33,846 nt of DNA from Oscillospiraceae bacterium (lineage in GTDB: Bacteria; Bacillota; Clostridia; Oscillospirales; Ruminococcaceae): positions 1 to 33,846 of the forward strand of contig JAFUNP010000001.1 in the NCBI GenBank assembly GCA_017473015.1, in the 5' to 3' direction. Positions 1 through 8,148 of the stretch are shown here, one piece after another. Position numbers and translations under genes: made by a program. Every line of letters begins with the position of its first letter. Position 1 is the first letter of the stretch. The notes beneath the pieces are model-generated. The model did no database searches. It saw only the letters and a program-made list of their open reading frames with translations, and was not told where the DNA came from.

Positions 1-141
1 GCCCTCAGAGAGCTTGTACAGGCAATCTATGTGGACGCACCGGACAAGTCCAGCGGCAAGCGCAGACAGAACATCCACATCAAGTATGACGGAATAGGGT
101 TTATCCCTCTGAATGAACTGATGCAAAAGGAAACGGCGTGA
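1..141 (+). CDS. Large serine recombinase, C-terminal fragment (cut by window edge)
   Basis: The frame is open from base 1 and ends in TGA at 139-141, giving 47 residues that start ALRELVQAIYV and contain the IHIKYDGIGFIP stretch. An RELV-x-x-IYV helix followed by a short strand motif is typical of the extreme C-terminus of large serine recombinases of the TnpX/Tn4451 type, which excise and integrate transposons and ICEs. The catalytic N-terminal domain lies outside the window, so activity cannot be judged. The gene points toward the amino-acid transporter, and its stop codon lies inside a hairpin. A mobile element therefore probably ends just to the right of this gene. The family call rests on a short tail only. 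Confidence 0.6.
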   Translation, partial: ALRELVQAIYVDAPDKSSGKRRQNIHIKYDGIGFIPLNELMQKETA

Positions 142-189
142 TCGAAGTCACGCCGTCCCCCTGAAAACATATCGTTTTCAGACTTTTTT
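133..189 (+). terminator. Two hairpins after the recombinase; the second is a rho-independent terminator
   Basis: The first stem pairs 133-141 with 148-156 (ACGGCGTGA / TCACGCCGT) and includes the stop codon, but no T-tract follows. The second pairs 161-168 with 174-181 (CTGAAAAC / GTTTTCAG), followed by a run of six T. A weaker GC-rich stem at about 213-231, before a T8 run, could be a backup. All read in the plus direction, so they end the recombinase transcript; I see no good terminator for the opposing ABC operon here. Confidence 0.6.
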
Positions 190-242
190 GATTATAACTG
201 TTTTACGAACACCGCCCGAAAGCAACGGGGTATTTTTTTTGA

Positions 243-968
243 TTAATACAGAACTTTGGACAGAAATTCTCTTGTTCTTGGGTTCTGTGCATTGCCGAAA
301 ATTTCTTCCGGTGTGCCGGATTCAGCGATTACGCCGCCATCCATAAACAGAACTCTGTCAGAAACTTCTTTTGCAAAGCCCATTTCGTGTGTAACGATAA
401 CAGCTGTCATACCGCTTTTTACCAGCTGTTTGATAACCTGCAGTACTTCGCCAACCATTTCAGGGTCCAGGGCGGATGTTGGTTCGTCAAACAGCATTAC
501 ATCAGGTTCCATAGCCAGAGCGCGAACGATAGCCAGACGCTGTTTCTGACCGCCGGACAGACGGCGAGGGTATTCATCGCGTTTGTCAGCCAGGCCTACC
601 ATTTCCAGCAGCTGCATAGCCTGAGCTTCAGCTTCTTCCTTGCTTTTCTTTTTGATAAGCATAGGAGCCATTGTGATGTTTTCGATAACAGTCATATGTG
701 GGAAAACATTGAAGTGCTGGAAAATCATACCCATTTTCTGACGGTGCTGGTCGATATTTACCTTTTCTTTTGTAATATCCACACCTTCAAAAATGATAGA
801 GCCTTCTTCAGGTTCTTCCAGCATATTCAGACAGCGGAGAAATGTACTTTTACCGGAGCCTGATGCGCCGATAACAGAAACAACTTCACCTTTTTTGATA
901 TGTTCGCTTACACCTTTGAGAACTTCAAGGTCACCGAATGATTTATGTAAATTTTCTACCTTAATCAC
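243..968 (-). CDS. Polar amino-acid ABC transporter, ATP-binding subunit (GlnQ/HisP type)
   Basis: This 241-residue cytoplasmic ATPase energises uptake of a polar amino acid. It has a complete nucleotide-binding domain: Walker [10 protein letters not shown] at about residues 34-42, signature LSGGQ at 137-141, Walker B DVMLFDE at 156-162 and switch His in VTHEM near 194. The length and the [16 protein letters not shown] stretch are characteristic of PAAT-family ATPases. The start is GTG at 966-968 and overlaps the permease stop by 8 bp (GTGATTAA), with a GGAG ribosome site upstream, so the two are translationally coupled. It is the last gene of the binding protein-permease-ATPase operon. The family is certain; the substrate (glutamine, glutamate, cystine or another) cannot be read from the ATPase. 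Confidence 0.95.
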   Translation of the reverse strand: MIKVENLHKSFGDLEVLKGVSEHIKKGEVVSVIGASGSGKSTFLRCLNMLEEPEEGSIIFEGVDITKEKVNIDQHRQKMGMIFQHFNVFPHMTVIENITMAPMLIKKKSKEEAEAQAMQLLEMVGLADKRDEYPRRLSGGQKQRLAIVRALAMEPDVMLFDEPTSALDPEMVGEVLQVIKQLVKSGMTAVIVTHEMGFAKEVSDRVLFMDGGVIAESGTPEEIFGNAQNPRTREFLSKVLY

Positions 969-1653
969 TTACAGCCAATCTCCTTTCGTACATGCCCACC
1001 AGTTTGGAAACCACTGTGGTGAGTACAAGATACATAATACCTGAGATAATCAGAGTTTCAATCTGCAGGAATGTGGCACCGCCGATAACATTACACTGTG
1101 TCATAATTTCACCGATAAAGAAGGTGGAAGCCAGTGATGTTTCTTTCAGCATCATTACCAGTTCGTTACCCATAGCAGGCAGAATGTTTTTAACAGCCTG
1201 TGGGATGATGATTTTCTGCATTGTCTGTCTCCGGTTCAGACCCAGACATCGTGCAGCTTCAGCCTGACCAGGGTCAACAGCTGCAATACCGGAACGAACG
1301 ATTTCAGCAACGTAAGCGGCAGAGTTTACAATCAGGGCCACTGTGATGCTGATTTTTTTGTCGCCCAGAGCAGGAATCAGCTTAGGCATAAGGAAATAGA
1401 AGAAGTAGAGCTGCAGCAGCAGCGGAGTACCACGGAGTACTTCAACATATATAGTAGCGAGAAGGTTAAGAGGTTTGATTTTCCAGATTTTGAAATTGCT
1501 CATTTTCATAAAAGCAATAAGTGTACCGAAAATCAGACCGAAGAATACTGTAATACATGACAGCTGAACTGTCATAATCATACCTTTGATAAGTGTCCGG
1601 TGATACTTTGTCATAAGCATGATTACATTAGAAAATATTTTTCCTAAAGACAA
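961..1653 (-). CDS. Polar amino-acid ABC transporter, permease (HisM/GlnP type)
   Basis: A 230-residue membrane protein with several hydrophobic segments and the EAA loop of amino-acid permeases, seen as [18 protein letters not shown] followed by [17 protein letters not shown]. This loop docks onto the ATPase. [11 protein letters not shown] in the first half is another family hallmark. The likely start is TTG at 1651-1653, placed 8 nt after an AGGGGG ribosome site; a TTG start is acceptable in Firmicutes. The gene follows the binding protein at a distance of about 80 bp that contains a hairpin, and overlaps the ATPase gene. With only one permease present, the transporter probably works as a homodimer. 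Confidence 0.94.
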   Translation of the reverse strand: MSLGKIFSNVIMLMTKYHRTLIKGMIMTVQLSCITVFFGLIFGTLIAFMKMSNFKIWKIKPLNLLATIYVEVLRGTPLLLQLYFFYFLMPKLIPALGDKKISITVALIVNSAAYVAEIVRSGIAAVDPGQAEAARCLGLNRRQTMQKIIIPQAVKNILPAMGNELVMMLKETSLASTFFIGEIMTQCNVIGGATFLQIETLIISGIMYLVLTTVVSKLVGMYERRLAVSD

Positions 1654-1677
1654 GTTTTATCCCCCTTTTCATATAAC

Positions 1678-1704
1678 CAGCCGGCAGGATAGGCCCACCG
1701 GCTG
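1678..1704 (-). promoter_or_regulatory. Intercistronic hairpin between binding protein and permease genes
   Basis: CAGCCGG (1678-1684) pairs with CCGGCTG (1698-1704) over a 13-nt loop. On the transcribed minus strand no T-tract follows, so it is more likely an mRNA-stabilising or partially attenuating hairpin than a full terminator. Such stems commonly keep binding-protein mRNA in excess over the permease mRNA; that role is inferred. Confidence 0.55.
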
Positions 1705-1731
1705 ATAATCATTGTTTTATTAATTTAGAAA

Positions 1732-2586
1732 TCAGTTAACTTCTACGCCCATTGCAACAGCTTTATCAACCATTTCCTGACGGATTGTGTCATAGTCGAT
1801 ATCTGTGTTGGACTGTGTGAGAGCTTCTGTAATCAGGTCGCCCAGTTCTGTTTCGTCGATGTTAACCAGAGCAACGTTGCCTTCTGATTCATATTCGAAT
1901 TTGAAAGCAGCCATTTCCAGGTCAGCGTTGTTTGTGATAAGCAGTTCGCCAGCGCCAGAGTCTGTGATAAGAGCATCGATTTTGTCTGTAGCTACCATCA
2001 TAGCACCCATATTCAGGTTAGTAACCAGTTCGATTTCTTCCATTTCGTCCAGTGGCAGCTGTTCTACAGCCAGATTGTACTGCAGGGAAGCCTGCTGTGC
2101 ACCAATTTTCAGACCTTTGAAGTCTTCAGCTGTTTCAAGTTTCAGACCTTTTTTAACCAGAGCGCCATGGTATGTATCTTCTTCAGCAGAAATTACTGCG
2201 TAAGGACCGGCACAGATGTAGTTCTGCATTCTTTCTTCTGTAGCAGCATAGCCGTTCACAGAGAAATCAACAGCGCCTGCAGCAACAGCAGCCTGACAGG
2301 ATTTGAAATCCATTTCTTCGATTTTCAGTTCAACTGTTTTGCCGTATTTTTCGCTGATGTAGTTTGCAACGTATTTTGCGTATTCAACGTCAGTACCCAT
2401 AACTTCGCCTGTAGATGGGTCTTTGAATTCGGATGGTGCAAAGTCTGGTGAGATTGCAACTGTGATGTAACCTTTTTCAAGGATTTCATCGATTGTAGAT
2501 TTTGGTGTTTCTTCTTCGCTGCCGCCGCATGCAACCATGGACAGTGCCATTACGCCAGCAAGAACAAGTGCAAGTAATTTTTTCAT
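1732..2586 (-). CDS. Polar amino-acid ABC transporter, substrate-binding lipoprotein (copy 1)
   Basis: A 284-residue family-3 extracellular solute-binding protein (SBP_bac_3). The N-terminus MKKLLALVLAGVMALSMVAC is a lipoprotein signal with the acylated Cys at residue 20, so the protein is anchored outside the membrane. The mature part has the family pattern YITVAISPDFAPSEF near residue 40 and GTDVEYAKYVA, which line the ligand cleft. The ATG start follows an AGGAGA ribosome site. It is the first gene of the operon with permease and ATPase and has its own consensus promoter. A second copy (2961-3815), similar along its whole length, lies just upstream. The exact amino acid bound is not readable by eye. 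Confidence 0.93.
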   Translation of the reverse strand: MKKLLALVLAGVMALSMVACGGSEEETPKSTIDEILEKGYITVAISPDFAPSEFKDPSTGEVMGTDVEYAKYVANYISEKYGKTVELKIEEMDFKSCQAAVAAGAVDFSVNGYAATEERMQNYICAGPYAVISAEEDTYHGALVKKGLKLETAEDFKGLKIGAQQASLQYNLAVEQLPLDEMEEIELVTNLNMGAMMVATDKIDALITDSGAGELLITNNADLEMAAFKFEYESEGNVALVNIDETELGDLITEALTQSNTDIDYDTIRQEMVDKAVAMGVEVN

Positions 2587-2668
2587 AATTATTATCCTTC
2601 TCTCCTGAATTAGAGTTTATTATATATTAATTAATCCCATTAATATAGGGCTTAATTGGTATGAATGT

Positions 2669-2697
2669 ATTGTACACTTATTTTTATTCGTTGTCAA
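2669..2697 (-). promoter_or_regulatory. Sigma-A promoter of binding-protein copy 1 operon
   Basis: On the minus strand TTGACA (2692-2697), a 17-nt spacer and TACAAT (2669-2674). The block including the spacer is almost the same as the promoter at 3869-3897. The leader of about 75 nt contains no riboswitch that I recognise. Confidence 0.85.
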
Positions 2698-2824
2698 TGT
2701 ATATTTATCAATTTCGCGATATTTGTATACAGTTACAAATATTTTAAACAAAGTTAATCAATTATGTGCAAATTATGTACAATTTTCCTGATTTTTTTGG
2801 AATAAGTCTTTTCTACAGATACAA
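2698..2824. other. AT-rich spacer, nothing further recognised
   Basis: Strongly AT-rich sequence between the terminator of copy 2 and the promoter of copy 1. Short open frames here have no ribosome site and no recognisable protein character. Confidence 0.5.
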
Positions 2825-2860
2825 AAAACGGTGAGAAATCCGACAAATATCCACCGTTTT
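2825..2860 (-). terminator. Rho-independent terminator of binding-protein copy 2
   Basis: AAAACGGTG (2825-2833) pairs with CACCGTTTT (2852-2860) over an 18-nt loop. Read on the minus strand the stem ends in a T-tract. It lies about 100 bp after the stop of copy 2, which makes copy 2 a monocistronic unit. Confidence 0.7.
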
Positions 2861-2960
2861 GTTGTATATATTCACTTTGAATGTATATACCGGAATTTAT
2901 ATTCATACAATACCATATTTTTTCACCGGTCAGCAGCATTATGTGCTGTTATATGGAGTA

Positions 2961-3815
2961 TCAGTTCACCTTCACGCCCATAGAAAGAGCTTTGTCTGTC
3001 ATTTCCTGGTGGAGTGCATCGTAATCCAGAGCTTCGTTTGCTGCCCGCAGAGCTTCGTTTACCAGTTCACCAAGTTCTGTTTCATTTATATTTACCAGGG
3101 CATAAGTGCCTTCGGATTCATATTCAAAATGGAATTCAGCCAGCTCCAGAGTGTCGTCCTGTGCGATAAATGGCCGTGCGGAACCGCTGGTCATGATAAC
3201 AGCATCAACTTTGTCTGTTGTAACCATCATTGCACCCATGCTGAGGTTTGTGATAAATTCAATTTCTTCCATTTCATCAAGCGGCAGCTGAGCCATAGCC
3301 AGATTATACTGCAGAGACGCCTGCTGGCATGCAATTTTCAGACCTTTGAAGTCTTCAGGAGTTTTAATTTCCAGGCCTTTTTTCACCAGAGCGCCATGGA
3401 ATGACGCATCATCCTGTGAAAGAATGGCGTATGGACCTGCACAGATATAGTTCTGGCGTCTTTCATCTGTAGCGGCATAACCGTTAAGTGAGAAATGAAC
3501 AGCACCTGTGGAAACAGCAGCCTGACAGGATTTAAAATCCATTTCTTCGATTTTCAGTTCAACAGGCTTACCGTATTTTTCGCTGATATACTGTGCTACA
3601 TATTTCGCAAATTCCACATCTGTGCCCATTACCTCGCCAGTAGCCGGGTCTTTGAATTCAGACGGAGCAAAGTCCGGTGAAATAGCAACTGTGATATAGC
3701 CCTGTTCCAATATTTTGTCAATTGTGGATTTTTCCACTGTCTCTTCTTCGCCGCCGCATGCAGTAAACGAAAGCGCCATAATCATAGCAAGTGCCAATGC
3801 AATTATTTTTTTCAT
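2961..3815 (-). CDS. Polar amino-acid ABC transporter, substrate-binding lipoprotein (copy 2, orphan)
   Basis: A 284-residue paralogue of the protein at 1732-2586, collinear with it without gaps that I can see. The signal is MKKIIALALAMIMALSFTAC with the lipid-modified Cys at residue 20. It shares the YITVAISPDFAPSEF and VELKIEEMDFKSCQAAV blocks with copy 1. Differences are scattered, for example around VIMTSGSARPFIAQDD where copy 1 has LITDSGAGELLITNN, a region that may affect ligand preference. It has its own promoter and terminator and no permease, so it presumably delivers ligand to the neighbouring permease/ATPase and widens or adjusts its specificity. That sharing is inference. Confidence 0.92.
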   Translation of the reverse strand: MKKIIALALAMIMALSFTACGGEEETVEKSTIDKILEQGYITVAISPDFAPSEFKDPATGEVMGTDVEFAKYVAQYISEKYGKPVELKIEEMDFKSCQAAVSTGAVHFSLNGYAATDERRQNYICAGPYAILSQDDASFHGALVKKGLEIKTPEDFKGLKIACQQASLQYNLAMAQLPLDEMEEIEFITNLSMGAMMVTTDKVDAVIMTSGSARPFIAQDDTLELAEFHFEYESEGTYALVNINETELGELVNEALRAANEALDYDALHQEMTDKALSMGVKVN

Positions 3816-3868
3816 AATATATTCCTCTCTCTATAACAAAGTATTTTGTGTTTTGTTTGTATGGCTGT

Positions 3869-3897
3869 ATTGTACGCTTATTTTTATGCATTGTCAA
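3869..3897 (-). promoter_or_regulatory. Sigma-A promoter of binding-protein copy 2
   Basis: TTGACA (3892-3897), a 17-nt spacer and TACAAT (3869-3874) on the minus strand. It matches the promoter of copy 1 at nearly every position including the spacer, so the duplication carried the promoter with it. Confidence 0.85.
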
Positions 3898-4152
3898 TGT
3901 ATTTTTATAAATATAATTACACTTTGTGCAATATCACAGACCGCATGGCTATCCGGTATGTTTATATGTGCGTTTCGCTTATATTTTTCCATCTTAATAT
4001 GTATTTTCGTTGCTTTTTATTTATTTTTATGCTAAATATACAAATAATTATTCATATATTTATATTGTGTGATATGCAAAGCTTGCTTTTGTGTGTACAA
4101 TACATTTAATAATATTTATTCATCGATTATCCTATACACATTATTATATTAC
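3898..4152. other. AT-rich divergent intergenic region
   Basis: Separates the minus-strand binding-protein promoter from the plus-strand ECF operon promoter. I find no gene, tRNA or riboswitch in it. The open frames here have phenylalanine/isoleucine-rich translations typical of AT-rich noncoding DNA. Confidence 0.5.
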
Positions 4153-4181
4153 TTGTTAAATAAATTGTTACATGGTATACT
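4153..4181 (+). promoter_or_regulatory. Promoter of ECF transporter operon
   Basis: TTGTTA (4153-4158), 17-nt spacer, TATACT (4176-4181). The predicted leader is only about 30 nt, ending in a GGAG ribosome site before ATG 4218, too short to hold a vitamin riboswitch. Confidence 0.6.
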
Positions 4182-4217
4182 GAAATTCAACAGCAATCTG
4201 TAATATATGGAGATAAA

Positions 4218-5078
4218 ATGCTTACTTTTTTTACAATTAACCCCTTCACGGCAATTGCTTTTTTTATACCGGTTATTGTTTTCAGCATGGTTTTTATGCA
4301 TCCGGCATATGTGGCGGTAAATGTGCTCCTTTCCTTTGGCGCATGTATGGTACTGACCAGGAAAGAGACACTGGCAAGCCTGAAGTTCACATTTATGTTT
4401 GCGGCGGCAATCGCACTGGCAAACCCGCTGTTCAACACAAAAGGTGAAACTATGCTGTTCACATATTTCGGCCGTAACTACACGCTGCAGGCGCTGGTAT
4501 ACGGTCTTGTGATGGCAGGCATACTTGTCAGCTGCATAAACTGGTTTTCCTGCCTGGGTAAAATAATCACAAACGACAAATTCATATATATCATGGGCGG
4601 CAGGCTGCCCAACCTGTGTGCCATGCTGTCTATGGTTATCAGTCTGGTTCCTTTTTTCCAGACAAAGCTGGCGGAAATCAGCCGGGTTCAGTCCACCGTC
4701 ATAAACAAAGACAAAACCGGTGGCGCTTTCAGGGCACTGAATGTGGCCACAGCCTACGCTTTTGAACACGCAGTCAATCTTTCTGTTTCGATGAAAAACC
4801 GTGGATTCGGCACAGGGGCAAAAACACAGTATGCACGCTACAGAATACGCCGCAGTGATGTTGCGCTGATGGCTGTTATTGCGGCACTGTCAGCCGCAAC
4901 TGCAGCAGGCTGTTTTACAGCCGCCACCGGGGCACAGATTATACCACGGATAGTTCTTCCGGATGGCGGAGTGGCCGAAATCATCGGTATGATATGCTAT
5001 ATTTCACTGCTGTCACTGCCGGTGATAACAACTGTTATTGAGGAAATACAATGGCGATATTTGAAATCAAAAATCTGA
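4218..5078 (+). CDS. ecfT: ECF transporter transmembrane component EcfT (CbiQ family)
   Basis: A 286-residue membrane protein. It has hydrophobic segments from the N-terminus, an extended middle part, and a cytoplasmic coupling region containing SMKNRGFGTGAKTQYA. The S-M-K-x-R-G-F/Y motif is diagnostic of CbiQ/EcfT proteins, and RLPNLCAMLSMVISLVPFF is the usual segment before the first coupling helix. EcfT links the ATPases to a substrate-binding S component. The start is ATG at 4218 after TGGAG. The 3' end overlaps the ATPase gene by 28 bp, which indicates translational coupling. This is a dedicated (group I) ECF cassette because ATPase and S component follow directly. Confidence 0.9.
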   Translation: MLTFFTINPFTAIAFFIPVIVFSMVFMHPAYVAVNVLLSFGACMVLTRKETLASLKFTFMFAAAIALANPLFNTKGETMLFTYFGRNYTLQALVYGLVMAGILVSCINWFSCLGKIITNDKFIYIMGGRLPNLCAMLSMVISLVPFFQTKLAEISRVQSTVINKDKTGGAFRALNVATAYAFEHAVNLSVSMKNRGFGTGAKTQYARYRIRRSDVALMAVIAALSAATAAGCFTAATGAQIIPRIVLPDGGVAEIIGMICYISLLSLPVITTVIEEIQWRYLKSKI

Positions 5079-6658
5079 ATTTTACCTATCCTAAAAGAGC
5101 TGAAAAGGCTCTGGACAATATAAACCTGACTGTACAGCCAGGTGAATTTGTGCTGATATGCGGGAGAAGCGGCGGCGGTAAAACCACTCTGCTGAGCCAT
5201 TTCAAGCCGGTGATGACTCCCCACGGCCAGAGAAACGGTCAGATACTGTTTGACGGCGAATCTCTGGCTGAAATGAGCGAAAGAGAACAGAGCGAAAAAA
5301 TAGGCTATGTTCTGCAGAACCCACAGCAGCAGATAGTCACTGACAAGGTGTGGCACGAATTGGCCTTTGGTCTGGAAAACCTGGGTATAGAGCAGAATGA
5401 AATGCACCGCAGGGTGGCAGAAACAGCCAACTTTTTCGGTATAGACAAATGGTTTGACCGGGATGTGAACACTCTGTCCGGCGGTCAGAAGCAGCTTTTG
5501 AACCTGGCTTGCATTATGGTGATGCAGCCGCAGGTACTGATACTGGACGAGCCTACAAGCCAGCTGGACCCTATAGCTGCAACGGAATTTCTCAATGCTG
5601 TATACAGAATAAACAGCGAGCTAGGCACCACTGTGATAATGACAGAACACCGCACAGAAAATGTATTCAGCCAGGCTGACAGAATTGTATTTATGGAAAA
5701 CGGCAGAATACTGGCGGTAAACAGACCGGAAAATATATTTGATGACATACGCCTGATTGACAGCAGCATGCTGAAATATCTGCCTACACCTATGCAGGTG
5801 TTTTATGGCATGGATGAAAAAGGCGATGCCCCTGTTTCTATCAAAAAAGGCCGCAGATGGCTGAATGAATATATTAAAAGAAATAATTTTACCAACCTGG
5901 AATACAGAAAAACAACATCCGGGAACAGTAAAGATTATGCTGTAACCGCAAAAGATGTGTGGTTCAGATATGAAAAAGATACGCCTGATATCCTGAAAGA
6001 TATGAATATTTTAGTGCCGGAGGGCAGCTTTTATGCCATTATCGGTGCCAATGGCAGTGGCAAAAGCACACTGATGAAGGTATTGTGTGGTATAGGCCGA
6101 CCATACAGAGGTAAAATCAAATTGTCCGGCAAAGCGGCTTTTCTGCCGCAGGAAGCCACTCTCCTGTTCAGCGGCGAAACTGTGATGGAGGAGCTGGAGG
6201 AAATGACCGGCGATAAAGCACTGATAAAAACCGCAATAGAGACCTGTAGAATAGGTCATATTTTAAACAGCCATCCATATGATATTTCCGCAGGTCAGCA
6301 ACAGTGTGTGGCACTGGCAAAAGTACTGTTGTCCGGCGCAGATATATTACTGCTGGATGAGGTGACAAAAGGTATGGACGCGCTGTTCAAACTGCATCTG
6401 GCGGAAATACTGAAAAATCTGTGCAGTCAGGGCAAAACCATAATAATGGTAAGCCATGATATAGAGTTCTGCAGTGAACACACAGATATAGTGGGTATGT
6501 TTTTCAACGGCAGCATAGTAAGCGCAGATATTCCCCAGATATTTTTTGCAAAAAACAATTTCTATACTACCGCTGGTGCCAGAATGACAAAGGGTATCAT
6601 GGAAAATACCGTAAACACCCGGGATATTATCAATTTATGTAAGGAAAACCTGAAATGA
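5051..6658 (+). CDS. ECF transporter energising subunit: two ABC ATPase domains fused
   Basis: A 535-residue fusion of two nucleotide-binding domains, replacing separate EcfA and EcfA' proteins. Domain 1: Walker A GRSGGGKT (about 38-45), Q-loop QNPQQQ, signature LSGGQKQ (142-148), Walker B VLILDEP (162-168), switch His near 200. Domain 2 starts near residue 297: Walker A GANGSGKST (332-340), a weaker signature ISAGQQQ (412-418), Walker B ILLLDEV (432-438), His near 469. Domain 2 is shortened between Walker A and signature. Fused ATPases of this layout occur in YkoD-like ECF systems. The gene overlaps ecfT and abuts the S component (ATGA overlap), so the parts are made together. Confidence 0.9.
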   Translation: MAIFEIKNLNFTYPKRAEKALDNINLTVQPGEFVLICGRSGGGKTTLLSHFKPVMTPHGQRNGQILFDGESLAEMSEREQSEKIGYVLQNPQQQIVTDKVWHELAFGLENLGIEQNEMHRRVAETANFFGIDKWFDRDVNTLSGGQKQLLNLACIMVMQPQVLILDEPTSQLDPIAATEFLNAVYRINSELGTTVIMTEHRTENVFSQADRIVFMENGRILAVNRPENIFDDIRLIDSSMLKYLPTPMQVFYGMDEKGDAPVSIKKGRRWLNEYIKRNNFTNLEYRKTTSGNSKDYAVTAKDVWFRYEKDTPDILKDMNILVPEGSFYAIIGANGSGKSTLMKVLCGIGRPYRGKIKLSGKAAFLPQEATLLFSGETVMEELEEMTGDKALIKTAIETCRIGHILNSHPYDISAGQQQCVALAKVLLSGADILLLDEVTKGMDALFKLHLAEILKNLCSQGKTIIMVSHDIEFCSEHTDIVGMFFNGSIVSADIPQIFFAKNNFYTTAGARMTKGIMENTVNTRDIINLCKENLK

Positions 6659-7335
6659 AAAAATATATAAAATGGCTGTGTATTGCAGGGTGTATACCGC
6701 TGACGGTATTTTTCCCCCGTGTATTCGGCAACCGTGGCTACTACCTGGCAGCCTTTATATTCTGCCTGATGGCGTTGGGCAGCGTGTTTGCATCATTTGA
6801 AGCATCACAACCCAACTCACTGAAGCTGTCGGTAATAGCAGTGCTGTGTGCTTTAGCCATAGCAGGCAGAGCTGTATTTGCCGCTGTACCGGGAGTAAAA
6901 CCGGTGGCCGCCATAATAATAATCACCGGTGCATCGCTGGGACCTCAGGCCGGATTTATGCGGGGAGCTGTCACAATGCTGGTGTCCAACTTTATGTTTG
7001 GTCAGGGACCATGGACGGTATGGCAGATGCTGGCTTTTGGAATAGCAGGAATGCTGGCAGGATTTGTATTTTACCGCCGAGACAATTGGAAAAAACCTGC
7101 CGCACTGGCTGCTTTCGGCTTTGTGGAATATATGCTGGTCACCGGACCTGTGCTGGACTTAAGCGGTATTTTTGCATACACTATGCCGGGCAGGACAAGC
7201 CTTTCCGCCACATTACTGGCAGGATTGCCGGTAAACCTGACCGCCGCAGTATCGACAGCAGTATTTATGATGATACTGGCAAAACCGATTATGAAAAAGC
7301 TGGACAGGCTGATAATAAAATACGGACTGGATTAA
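6655..7335 (+). CDS. ECF transporter substrate-binding S component, substrate unassigned
   Basis: A 226-residue integral membrane protein with about six hydrophobic segments. The pattern GRAVFAAVPGVKPVAAI, then GASLGPQAGF and MLVSNFMFGQGPWTVWQ, is seen in S components that Clostridia often carry beside a fused ECF ATPase; some are annotated CblT/CbrT-like and linked to cobalamin or its precursors. I can see the family resemblance but cannot fix the substrate, and there is no vitamin riboswitch upstream to help. The ATG at 6655 overlaps the preceding stop and follows AAGGA. The S component captures the vitamin-like substrate and docks onto EcfT. Confidence 0.8.
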   Translation: MKKYIKWLCIAGCIPLTVFFPRVFGNRGYYLAAFIFCLMALGSVFASFEASQPNSLKLSVIAVLCALAIAGRAVFAAVPGVKPVAAIIIITGASLGPQAGFMRGAVTMLVSNFMFGQGPWTVWQMLAFGIAGMLAGFVFYRRDNWKKPAALAAFGFVEYMLVTGPVLDLSGIFAYTMPGRTSLSATLLAGLPVNLTAAVSTAVFMMILAKPIMKKLDRLIIKYGLD

Positions 7336-7336
7336 T

Positions 7337-8092
7337 ATGGATAAGAATGCTGAAAAACTGTTGAAATATATTACAGATGACTTTTATTCTGTGCTGGGGG
7401 ATAACCTTGTAGGCATATACCTTCATGGTTCCCTTGTTTTTGGCTGTTTTAATCCTGCTGTCAGTGATATTGATTTTATTGCTGTGGTGGAAAAAGAGCC
7501 TGATGAAATGGAGAAATACCGGCTGATACATATATTGCTGAAACACGAAAAACATGCCCCTGCAAAGGGACTGGAAATGAGCGTGGTGCTGGCAATACAT
7601 TGCAGGAAGTTTGTGTACCCTACCCCATATTGTCTGCATTATTCTGCCGCACACGGGGAAAAATACCTGAATGATACCATCGGCCACATACGCCTACTGC
7701 AGGGCACGGACCGCGACCTGGCCGCCCATTTCACAGTGATAAATCATACAGGCATCACACTGTGGGGTAAGGACAAAACAGAGGTATTCTCCCCTGTTCC
7801 CGACAGTGACTATATGGACAGCATAATATTTGACATTGAGAATTGTGTGGAGGAAATAGCAGACAACCCTGTCTATCTCACTCTTAATCTGTGCAGGGTG
7901 CTGGCATACAAAAAAGAAAAAGCCGTACTGTCAAAGGCAGACGGCGGTCTGTGGGGTATAAAAAACCTGCCGCAATATGAGAAACTGATAAAAACGGCAT
8001 ATAAACAATACACTGAAAATATAACCGCAGATTTTTCCGAATGTAATCTGATGGAATTTGCAGAATATATGATAAAAGAAATAAACACATAA
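7337..8092 (+). CDS. Nucleotidyltransferase, aminoglycoside adenylyltransferase-like
   Basis: A 251-residue soluble protein with the polymerase-beta nucleotidyltransferase motif: YLHGSLVFG followed by SDIDFIAVV (about residues 29-50). GS plus D-x-D supplies nucleotide and metal binding. The overall length and the C-terminal helical part, with NLCRVLAYKKEKAVLSKADGG and a WG-containing segment, resemble ANT(9)/ANT(3'')-type enzymes that adenylylate aminoglycosides. Family members in unrelated contexts need not confer resistance. The ATG lies one base after the S-component stop and has only a weak ribosome site, so translation probably depends on read-through from upstream. Its presence in a transporter operon is unexplained. 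Confidence 0.8.
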   Translation: MDKNAEKLLKYITDDFYSVLGDNLVGIYLHGSLVFGCFNPAVSDIDFIAVVEKEPDEMEKYRLIHILLKHEKHAPAKGLEMSVVLAIHCRKFVYPTPYCLHYSAAHGEKYLNDTIGHIRLLQGTDRDLAAHFTVINHTGITLWGKDKTEVFSPVPDSDYMDSIIFDIENCVEEIADNPVYLTLNLCRVLAYKKEKAVLSKADGGLWGIKNLPQYEKLIKTAYKQYTENITADFSECNLMEFAEYMIKEINT

Positions 8093-8093
8093 A

Positions 8094-8121
8094 AAAACCG
8101 GGATGAAATCATCCCGGTTTT
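8094..8121. terminator. Bidirectional terminator between nucleotidyltransferase and M14 genes
   Basis: AAAACCGGGAT pairs with ATCCCGGTTTT around a short loop. With A- and T-tracts on both sides it can end both convergent transcripts. Confidence 0.85.
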
Positions 8122-8148
8122 ATTTATTCAGTTTTTATCGCCATAAAA

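Noticed and set aside
2754-2939. 61-codon open frame on the minus strand
   Set aside because: It contains the terminator hairpin of the second binding-protein gene and has no ribosome site.
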